Shown here: piece by piece, positions 31,232-36,280 of the stretch
Layout of the letters: each line of letters starts with the position of its first letter
How positions within the stretch are numbered: position 1 is the stretch's first letter
DNA from: Alphaproteobacteria bacterium
GTDB taxonomy: Bacteria > Pseudomonadota > Alphaproteobacteria > UBA2136 > UBA6156
Direction of reading: 5' to 3'
Length of the DNA: 36,280 nt
Assembly: GCA_027483385.1 (NCBI GenBank)
Contig: JAIXUT010000138.1
Location: 1-36,280 of the forward strand
Position numbers and translations under genes: made by a program
Notes under the pieces: model-generated
Told to the model about the DNA's origin: nothing
The model's input: only the letters and a program-made list of their open reading frames with translations
Databases searched by the model: none

Positions 31232-31990
31232 GTGAAGCTAATGACACTGAATGTCGAGCGCTCACGGCATCTCCGCGGGCGCATCTTACCTTTTCTGCGG
31301 CAGGAAATGCCAGATGTGCTGTGCCTGCAAGAGCTTTGCTTGGAAGATCTTCCTGTGTTTGAAGATCTTTTTGGTCAGGCTGTTTGCTACGCACCTCTCT
31401 ATCGGCATCCCTACGATTCCTCCAATCCGACATTGGTAACCGTTGGCGTAGGGATTGTCGGGCGGTTGCCCTACAAGAGGACGACGATACACTACTACTA
31501 TGGCCAACCAGCGCCGGTGCCGCTGTTCCGTAAAAATTTTAGCGGAACTGGGCCGCATCATCGCATCCCTGACCCAAGCAGCTACAGCCAAGCCGTGGTT
31601 GCTGTAACCGTTGGCGGAGTGCGGGTGCTTACGACCCATCTGGTGGTGACAGCGCAAGGCGAAGCACACCCGTTTCAGCTGGTGCTCGCCGAAAAACTCT
31701 TGGAATATACCCAGTGGGAGCTCTCTCGGCATGGGCAGGTTGTCTTGTGTGGTGACTTCAATGCTCCGCGTGGTCGGGCGACATGGGCCAAGTTGGCCGA
31801 GAGGTTGCACGATAATATTCCAGCGGCAATCACGACGACGATAGATGCACAGCTCCATCGTGACGGTGATTTGCAGCTGGTGGTGGATGGATTGTTTTCG
31901 GCCGGTACCGTGCGCGTGCAGAACGTGCGAATGGAACATGGTTTAAGTGATCATTTGGCCATTATGGCTGAGGTGACGCAGCCGACCTAA
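31232..31990 (+). CDS. endonuclease/exonuclease/phosphatase (EEP) family protein
   Basis: Metal-dependent phosphodiesterase fold shared by DNase I, exonuclease III and inositol phosphatases. Visible motifs: MTLNVERSR near the start (catalytic Asn), DVLCLQELC (metal-binding Glu), RVLTTHLVV, the GDFNAP motif (about residues 172-177) and the terminal GLSDHLAIMAEV (catalytic Asp-His). The 252-residue length suits the family. Start is GTG at 31232 behind AAGGAGAG; an internal ATG lies only three codons downstream. The substrate cannot be told from sequence. It is a single-gene unit between terminators. Confidence 0.82.
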   Translation: MKLMTLNVERSRHLRGRILPFLRQEMPDVLCLQELCLEDLPVFEDLFGQAVCYAPLYRHPYDSSNPTLVTVGVGIVGRLPYKRTTIHYYYGQPAPVPLFRKNFSGTGPHHRIPDPSSYSQAVVAVTVGGVRVLTTHLVVTAQGEAHPFQLVLAEKLLEYTQWELSRHGQVVLCGDFNAPRGRATWAKLAERLHDNIPAAITTTIDAQLHRDGDLQLVVDGLFSAGTVRVQNVRMEHGLSDHLAIMAEVTQPT

Positions 31991-32016
31991 AAATCAGAAA
32001 TGTACCAGCAAACCTT

Positions 32017-32050
32017 TCCCCGCCGGGCAGCTGGCGGGGATTTATTATTT
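32017..32050 (+). terminator. rho-independent terminator after the EEP gene
   Basis: TCCCCGCC (32017-32024) pairs with GGCGGGGA (32033-32040), followed by TTTATTATTT. It is a near-copy of the terminator at 31146. Confidence 0.85.
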
Positions 32051-32077
32051 GTACGATTTTTAAATTTGGCATACACT
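32049..32077 (+). promoter_or_regulatory. candidate promoter of the GGDEF gene
   Basis: TTGTAC (32049-32054), a 17-base spacer and TACACT (32072-32077), beginning in the preceding terminator tail. The match is moderate. Confidence 0.4.
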
Positions 32078-32108
32078 ATGCATACATTATTTCGAACAGG
32101 AGACAACC

Positions 32109-32789
32109 ATGCCAACCACCGCCACCCGCCCCGCCCGCTTTATGACCCAGCGCCCGGGCGAAGTGTACCGCTTTACCGATAAACTGGTTCGGCACGCCGC
32201 CAAGCCTGCGGCGGCCAGTACGGCCAGCCATAACGTGCTGCAGCTGCAGGGCCGGGTGGCGGCATTGGAAGCAACTTTGGCCCAGCGTACCGCCCAACTA
32301 CAGGAACTTGCTGTTGATGCAGGTACCGATGCCTTAACGGGGCTGAAAAACCGCCGTGCTCTGGAAGCCGCCTTGCACGATGCCTGTACCAATTGGCGGC
32401 GTTATGGCCATCAAGGGGCGGTGGTGCTGATTGACCTTAACGGCTTCAAACAGCTGAATGATACCCACGGCCATGCGGCAGGCGATGCCATGTTGCAGCA
32501 GGTAGGGAGTTTATTAACGCAACATACCCGCGCGACCGATGTGGTGGCCCGCTTGGGCGGCGATGAATTTGTGGTGCTGCTGCGCGAAGTAGGTACGGCA
32601 GCGGCGATTGCCAAAACCCGCGATCTGCGCCGCGTGATTGCTGAAACGCCGCTGTACTATGGCACCGAAATTTTACGGGTCGGGGCGGCCCTTGGCGTGG
32701 CCACGCTGGCGGAAGCGCCTTCGGCCACCACCGTGCTGGAACTGGCCGACAGCCGCATGTACCAGTTCAAGCGGGCGATGAAGGGGTAG
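32109..32789 (+). CDS. GGDEF diguanylate cyclase
   Basis: Makes cyclic di-GMP from two GTP. The 226-residue protein has no membrane helix: a variable N-terminus, a coiled coil (about residues 42-68) and the GGDEF domain, with DALTGLKNRRALEAAL, VLIDLNGFKQLNDTHGHAAG (metal-binding Asp) and GGDEFVVLL (150-158). A product-inhibition I-site RATD lies five residues before GGDEF. All catalytic residues look intact, so it is probably an active, soluble, feedback-inhibited cyclase regulated through its coiled coil. The start at 32109 follows CAGGAGA. A palindromic repeat separates it from the next, degenerate GGDEF gene. Confidence 0.93.
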   Translation: MPTTATRPARFMTQRPGEVYRFTDKLVRHAAKPAAASTASHNVLQLQGRVAALEATLAQRTAQLQELAVDAGTDALTGLKNRRALEAALHDACTNWRRYGHQGAVVLIDLNGFKQLNDTHGHAAGDAMLQQVGSLLTQHTRATDVVARLGGDEFVVLLREVGTAAAIAKTRDLRRVIAETPLYYGTEILRVGAALGVATLAEAPSATTVLELADSRMYQFKRAMKG

Positions 32790-32796
32790 GGGCAAT

Positions 32797-32883
32797 ATGT
32801 CATTCAGAGCGAAGCGAGGAATCTCTAGGTCTTTGAGGTGTTATAAAGACCTGGATTCTTCGGCTAAAGCCTCTGAATGACAT
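32797..32883. repeat. 87-bp palindromic repeat between GGDEF genes
   Basis: Perfect 13-base ends: ATGTCATTCAGAG (32797-32809) and CTCTGAATGACAT (32871-32883). Inner arms around GAATCTCTAGGTCTTT and AAAGACCTGGATTC are imperfectly inverted. It belongs to the same general GTCAT...ATCT style as the repeats at 5884 and 16628. Confidence 0.78.
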
Positions 32884-32948
32884 GGTTCGCATGTATTTGC
32901 CCACTAAAATTCTTGCCAAAACCCCTCAACACCCCATACTTTAAAGGT

Positions 32949-33590
32949 ATGCCCCCCCCAAAACGCCCCCCGAGTCATTTAGGCAGTATTCTCGGTGAAA
33001 ACCAAGCCGCCGTGGCCGCCGAGCTGGCCCAGCAATACGAAGAATTACTTAACGAATTTCATAAGTTACAGGCGCTATACGAAGAACAAAGCAACCTGCT
33101 GGCACGCCTGCAGGCCCAAGCACCCTTGGATGAAGTGACGGGCTTGGCCAACCAGAAAAGCTTGGAAGCAGAGCTGGAGCGTAGCCTCGCGACCGCAAGG
33201 CGGCATGGCCGTGGCCACGCCTTAGTATTGTTTAAATTACAAGATTTCACCACCTACGCGGCCCTTGGTGAAGCCACTGAAACCACGTTGCTGAACCACC
33301 TTGCGCGGCTGTTGCGCCAAAATATCCGGCCCACCGACATTGCCGCCCGCCTCAGTGGCGGCACGTTTGCGGTGCTGCTGAATGAAGTTCGCGCCAGCGA
33401 TAACGCCAACTTACGTGCCGCCGCAATTGCCGAGATTGTGGCGCAAACGCCTTGTGTAGCGGGCAGCCGTAGCTTGCAGCTAAGCGTGGCCACGGGGGTA
33501 AAACCCTTTGGTGCCGAAGATACCGTGCCCGAACTGCTGGGGGCAGCACAAAGTGCGTTGGCGCAGGAATCTGTCGCGACCCGCAATTAA
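32949..33590 (+). CDS. degenerate GGDEF-domain protein with retained I-site
   Basis: The 213-residue protein resembles its upstream neighbour: a long coiled coil (about residues 18-57), [20 protein letters not shown], then a GGDEF-domain shell. The signature is SGGTF (136-140), so the catalytic D/E pair is gone, and the GTP/metal region has [13 protein letters not shown] in place of D-x-D-x-F-K-x-x-N-D. An I-site-like RPTD (127-130) is kept at the right distance. It is probably a c-di-GMP-binding or structural partner, not an enzyme. The start at 32949 (after AAAGG) avoids the repeat at 32797-32883. A ferredoxin gene starts four bases after the stop. Confidence 0.82.
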   Translation: MPPPKRPPSHLGSILGENQAAVAAELAQQYEELLNEFHKLQALYEEQSNLLARLQAQAPLDEVTGLANQKSLEAELERSLATARRHGRGHALVLFKLQDFTTYAALGEATETTLLNHLARLLRQNIRPTDIAARLSGGTFAVLLNEVRASDNANLRAAAIAEIVAQTPCVAGSRSLQLSVATGVKPFGAEDTVPELLGAAQSALAQESVATRN

Positions 33591-33594
33591 TACC

Positions 33595-34038
33595 ATGTTG
33601 CAGGTGGCGGTGGTGAATGAGGCGGCGTGCATCGGCTGCACGGCCTGCTTTACGGCTTGCCCAACTGGGGCAATTGTCGGGGCGGCCAAACAGATTCATA
33701 GCATCATCCCCACCCTTTGCACCGCCTGTAATGCCTGCGTGCTCGTCTGCCCCGTGCCATGCATTACGTTGCAACCTTACGGGGCCGCAGAACACCCGCT
33801 GCAGGGGGCCCAGGCCGCCAAAGGGGCCGCACGGGTGGCGGAATACGCCGCGCTGCAGGCGGCGAGGTTGGCGGCAGGGGCGCGCATGCAGGCGGCAATC
33901 ACCGAGCGACCCCAGGCGGCAGAGCTTGCCCTACCACGCCATCTGGCGGTGTTGGCGGCGGAGGCACGGGAGAAGTCGGTACAAAAGTATAAAAAAATGG
34001 GGCCAATTCGCCGGCCCCGGGCGTTGAAAAAACCTTGA
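33595..34038 (+). CDS. RnfB-like 2[4Fe-4S] ferredoxin with helical tail
   Basis: Electron carrier resembling the ferredoxin domain of Rnf[21 protein letters not shown] (Cys 12, 15, 18, 22) and [16 protein letters not shown] (Cys 42, 45, 48, 52). QIHSI between them is RnfB-like. The remaining 80 residues are Ala/Arg-rich and probably helical, ending in a basic tail ([17 protein letters not shown]). The start at 33595 is preferred because upstream codons belong to the degenerate GGDEF gene. No other Rnf subunits are in the window. Its coupling to a c-di-GMP-type gene is unusual. Length is 147 residues. Confidence 0.87.
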   Translation: MLQVAVVNEAACIGCTACFTACPTGAIVGAAKQIHSIIPTLCTACNACVLVCPVPCITLQPYGAAEHPLQGAQAAKGAARVAEYAALQAARLAAGARMQAAITERPQAAELALPRHLAVLAAEAREKSVQKYKKMGPIRRPRALKKP

Positions 34039-34057
34039 TGATACTTATTTCAAGGTT
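34025..34057 (-). terminator. terminator of the minus-strand 152-aa gene
   Basis: On the minus strand AACCTTGA and TCAAGGTT (plus coordinates 34031-34038 and 34050-34057) form a stem, and a T-run follows (34027-34030 as A's on the plus strand). It overlaps the last codons of the gene. Confidence 0.7.
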
Positions 34058-34503
34058 CTTCCAATATTTTCAGCATCGAACTTGAACACCTCGTTCTTCA
34101 TGTAGGTGTTGCCAGCTTCGGCCATCGCAATATAGGCACGAACGGCGCTGATAAAGCTGTAGTCGATCTGGATGGTACCGTACCCCTCTTTTTTCCGCTC
34201 ATGGATGATCAAGCGGTTGGAAAGGTCTTCGGCAATCAGCATCGAAATCAGCTGCTGGCCGCTTTGAACCTTCTTTTTCGGTTTTTTTCGGCCACGGGTG
34301 GCGATGGTGACGGCTACGTGGTTTTTACTGGTGTTGGTAAGCACCCCAATCACCACGCGCAGCCCGCAATCAAGCCGGTACTCGCGGCTGTTCATGGCAT
34401 GCATTTTGTAACCAGAGTGAAGCTTATGGCCAACTGCAAGAAGCATGGCTTCCAGCAGTTTTTCCACTGTTCCGCGATGGGATTCATAAAAGCTGCCGAG
34501 CAT
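34045..34503 (-). CDS. hypothetical protein, 152 aa, minus strand
   Basis: No family recognised. The minus-strand product starts MLGSFYESHRGTVEKLLEAM, is soluble, and has a basic central patch (ATRGRKKPKKKVQSG, about residues 68-82) that could bind nucleic acid, followed by a helical C-terminal half. GGAG lies about ten bases before the ATG. It is convergent with the ferredoxin gene and divergent from maf, with its own terminator. Codon use differs from the neighbouring GC-rich genes. Confidence 0.6.
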   Translation of the reverse strand: MLGSFYESHRGTVEKLLEAMLLAVGHKLHSGYKMHAMNSREYRLDCGLRVVIGVLTNTSKNHVAVTIATRGRKKPKKKVQSGQQLISMLIAEDLSNRLIIHERKKEGYGTIQIDYSFISAVRAYIAMAEAGNTYMKNEVFKFDAENIGRTLK

Positions 34504-34537
34504 GGCGGTGGCTCCGAAACGAGAAGGGAAGATTAAC

Positions 34538-34566
34538 TGTATACTTACACCCCCTTGCTGGCCAAG
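34538..34566 (-). promoter_or_regulatory. candidate promoter of the minus-strand 152-aa gene
   Basis: On the minus strand TTGGCC is followed after about 16 bases by TATACA (complement of 34538-34543). The -10 is good, the -35 weak. Confidence 0.35.
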
Positions 34567-34587
34567 GCAAGCCCTGTTAAGGCAGGC

Positions 34588-34605
34588 GCATGAATTTGTT
34601 CATGC
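34588..34605 (+). promoter_or_regulatory. hairpin over the maf start codon
   Basis: GCATGAA (34588-34594), loop TTTG, TTCATGC (34599-34605): a perfect seven-base-pair hairpin containing both candidate maf start codons (34590 and 34602). It could lower initiation. Confidence 0.4.
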
Positions 34606-35210
34606 AGGCACCCCGCTTAATTCTGGCCAGCCGCAGCCCACGGCGGCGCAGCTTGCTGGCAAGCTTAGGCGTAGCCTTTACGGTACAAAGTGCCGAGATT
34701 GATGAAACCCCCCTTAAGCAGGAAGCCCCGTTGGCCTACGTGCAGCGGGTGGCCTTGGGCAAAGCGCGGGCGGTGGCAGCGCTTAACCCAGGCGCTGTGG
34801 TACTGGCGGCCGATACGCCTGTCATTATCGGGCGGCGGATTCTGCAAAGCCCCACTACGCCTGATGAAGCCTTGATGATGTTAAAATTGCAAAGCAACCG
34901 CCGGGTGCAAGTACCCACCGCCGTGGTGGTGATTGATGCCGCTGGTAAGGAGCGCACCGCCCTGGTGCCCACCTGGCTGAAGCTAAAAGCCCTGACCGAA
35001 GCCGAGATTCAGGCGTATCTTGCGAGCGGGCACTGGCAGGGCACGTCGGGGGGGCTGAAAGGGGAGCTGATTGAAGCCTGGTTTACCAAAATGTACGGCA
35101 GCCGCAGCGGCTACTTGGGGCTGCCATTGTACGAAACGGCCAAGCTGTTAAAAGCTGCTGGCGTGGCCGTGGCGCCCTTTAACCCAGTAAGTGAGGAGGC
35201 TGGAGTATGA
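34590..35210 (+). CDS. maf: Maf/YhdE-family nucleotide pyrophosphatase, divergent
   Basis: Maf proteins hydrolyse dTTP/UTP or modified nucleotides to the monophosphate. The 206-residue protein opens with LILASRSPRRRSLLASLGVA (family SxSPRR motif), then EIDETP, VALGKARAVA, VLAADTPVIIGRRIL (catalytic Asp region), VQVPTAVVVI and GYLGLPLYETAKLL. The usual KAGxYxIQG loop is replaced by TSGGLKGELIEAW, and GSYSNVVGLP by GSRSGYLGLP, so substrate preference may differ. The start is 34590 or, four codons on, 34602. The stop overlaps a small frame that leads to the RNase gene. The maf-RNase E/G pair occurs in other Alphaproteobacteria. Confidence 0.87.
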   Translation: MNLFMQAPRLILASRSPRRRSLLASLGVAFTVQSAEIDETPLKQEAPLAYVQRVALGKARAVAALNPGAVVLAADTPVIIGRRILQSPTTPDEALMMLKLQSNRRVQVPTAVVVIDAAGKERTALVPTWLKLKALTEAEIQAYLASGHWQGTSGGLKGELIEAWFTKMYGSRSGYLGLPLYETAKLLKAAGVAVAPFNPVSEEAGV

Positions 35211-35359
35211 ATAGGCTTCAGTATTTGCTAGGCGGAGGCGATTTTGTTGATTTCCGCAGACTGAGCACCGCAAGCGTACTTTTCAGTACGTGCGGAGCGG
35301 AGGGCCAGGAAAGCGGCAAAAGCGGTCCGCATAGTAGAATAATGGAACCTATTCATTGA
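35207..35359 (+). CDS. possible 50-aa leader peptide between maf and RNase E/G gene
   Basis: A 50-codon frame starts in the maf stop (ATGA) behind GAGGAGGCTGGAG and ends at a TGA overlapping the TTG start of the next gene. The peptide begins MNRLQYLLGGGDFVDFRRLS and has no family I recognise. The frame crosses a strong hairpin (35268-35295), so it may be a leader peptide or just a gap opened by a repeat-like sequence. Confidence 0.35.
   Translation: MNRLQYLLGGGDFVDFRRLSTASVLFSTCGAEGQESGKSGPHSRIMEPIH
35268..35295 (+). promoter_or_regulatory. strong hairpin in the RNase E/G leader
   Basis: CCGCA (35268-35272) and CGTAC (35275-35279), with a two-base bulge, pair with GTACG (35286-35290) and TGCGG (35291-35295) around loop TTTTCA. 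A second hairpin, AGCTTTCA with TGAAAGCT, spans 35359-35383 at the start of the coding region. Confidence 0.55.
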
Positions 35360-36280
35360 GCTTTCACCTGCTTTATGAAAGCTGCGGCTGGCACACCCGT
35401 TGTGCGCTGTTCGATGAGCAGGGGCGGCTTTTAACACTGCGCTTTGATGATATTTCTCGGCCACTGATTGAAGGTGCGGTGGTGTGGGGGCGGGTGCGGC
35501 AGGTGGTGCCAAGCTTGGGCGGGGCGTTTATTGATATTGGCGATACCCACGACGGCCTGCTAAGCCTAAATACCCTCCCCAACGGCACCAAGTTGCACGA
35601 AGGGCAGGGCGTGCTGGTGCGGGTGGCCCGCGGCGGCTTTACCGAAAAGGGCGCCAAGCTTGATGGCCGCGTGGTGTTGAAGCTGGAAACCCAGCCCAGC
35701 CAGTGCCCTAGTCTGGTAGTGGCGGCCCCCAGTGCCCTGAAGCGCGCCCTGCGCGACGCAGGCAGCACGCCGGTTAAATGCTGGCTGCCACACGGCATGT
35801 TCCGCGACAAAGTGGCAGCGGTGGTGCGGGAAGGACAGATTTTTCAGCTCGATAAGGAAAGCAACGCACCCGACTGGTTGTACCGCCTCGATGACGAACT
35901 GGCCCGCATTCTGGCCCCCGTGCCGACATTTCCCCTGAGCCACGGCGATGTACGGGTCGAGCTGACGTCGGCGGTGGCGACCATTGACGTGAACTTTAAG
36001 CCCATTCAGGCCAGCAAGACCGATGCGGTGTTGGCCGCCAACTTAAGTGCCGCCGACGAAGTGGCCCGCCTGATGCGCCTGCTGGATTTGGGCGGCAGCG
36101 TGATTGTGGATTTCATCACGCCCCACAGCAAAGCCCACCGCGAGATGGTGGATGACTACCTCCATGCGGCGCTGACCACCACTGACGAAAGTTTTGAGCA
36201 CCTGCGGCCCATGAGCCGCCACGGCCTGAGCGAAATCACCCGCGCCCGCAGCGGCCCAAGCCTGATGCTGTTGCTCAAAA
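35356..36280 (+). CDS. ribonuclease E/G family protein (3' end outside window, TTG start)
   Basis: Endonuclease of the RNase E/G type, acting in mRNA decay and rRNA processing. The first 308 residues are visible: an N-terminal RNase H-like part (LYESCGWHTRCALFDEQG), an S1-like segment (GRVRQVVPSLGGAFIDIG), a central region, and the catalytic domain with LLDLGGSVIVDFI (catalytic Asp) and, later, MSRHGLSEITRARSGPSL, matching the family's SRFGLxExxRxR pattern. TTG at 35356 is chosen because the in-frame stop at 35335 leaves no ATG. The start lies in the stop of the 50-aa frame. RNase E and G cannot be distinguished on this part; no long C-terminal scaffold is seen because the gene continues past the window. 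Confidence 0.88.
   Translation, partial: MSFHLLYESCGWHTRCALFDEQGRLLTLRFDDISRPLIEGAVVWGRVRQVVPSLGGAFIDIGDTHDGLLSLNTLPNGTKLHEGQGVLVRVARGGFTEKGAKLDGRVVLKLETQPSQCPSLVVAAPSALKRALRDAGSTPVKCWLPHGMFRDKVAAVVREGQIFQLDKESNAPDWLYRLDDELARILAPVPTFPLSHGDVRVELTSAVATIDVNFKPIQASKTDAVLAANLSAADEVARLMRLLDLGGSVIVDFITPHSKAHREMVDDYLHAALTTTDESFEHLRPMSRHGLSEITRARSGPSLMLLLK

Noticed and set aside
30505-31362. 285-codon frame overlapping the 226-aa gene and the EEP gene
   Set aside because: It crosses a strong terminator and promoter and yields an Arg/Pro/Ser-rich product.
32877-32948. Earlier start for the degenerate GGDEF protein
   Set aside because: It would begin inside the palindromic repeat and adds non-homologous residues. 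The ATG at 32949 has an AAAGG site.

Overview
The window looks like chromosome from a moderately GC-rich alphaproteobacterium. The evidence is a complete 14-subunit complex I operon in the order nuoA-B-C-D-E-F-G-H-I-J-K-L-M-N with separate nuoC and nuoD, followed by a short birA (no DNA-binding domain) and an RNase J gene, a downstream arrangement known in Alphaproteobacteria. Ribosomal proteins S2, L11 and L1, FabG, UDP-glucose dehydrogenase, Maf and an RNase E/G agree with this. I cannot name the genus. Several dispersed palindromic repeats and many small accessory genes suggest a genome that tolerates many insertions.

Layout. 1-732 (minus): rpsB, running off the left edge. 925-1341: a small orphan gene. 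1409-2962 (minus): a Wzz/BY-kinase-like polysaccharide protein with a damaged Walker A. 3133-4309: rplK-rplA, separated from their usual secE-nusG and rplJL-rpoBC neighbours. 4426-5001: an orphan gene with its own promoter and terminator. 5104-5844: fabG. 5884-6037: a long palindromic repeat just upstream of the nuo operon. 6082-26307: the nuo operon. 26311-30190: birA, rnj, UDP-glucose dehydrogenase. 30441-34503: single-gene units and signalling genes (a Nudix-like orphan, an EEP-family phosphohydrolase, an active-looking GGDEF protein, a degenerate GGDEF protein coupled to a two-cluster ferredoxin, and a minus-strand orphan). 34590 to the end: maf and an RNase E/G gene that runs off the right edge.

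The most unusual feature is the nuo operon. Nine of its thirteen internal gene junctions contain extra genes, thirteen in all: DUF805, DUF1937, pterin carbinolamine dehydratase, two GNATs, two small membrane proteins, a GIY-YIG protein, an AT-rich membrane protein, an FkbM methyltransferase, a Nudix hydrolase, CutA and a DUF5680 protein. All lie on the nuo strand. Nearly all are joined by 1-8 nt overlaps or gaps of a few nucleotides, so the 20-kb operon stays one apparently co-translated unit. Two nuo genes also carry in-frame repeat insertions: a 105-bp palindromic repeat in nuoG and a GAGGAAC heptad run in nuoN.

A second theme is compact transcription units outside nuo. At four places the T-run of a rho-independent terminator runs into, or lies within a few bases of, the -35 box of the next promoter. 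No CRISPR array, tRNA, rRNA or transposase gene was seen. No stretch longer than 300 bases lacks a gene.
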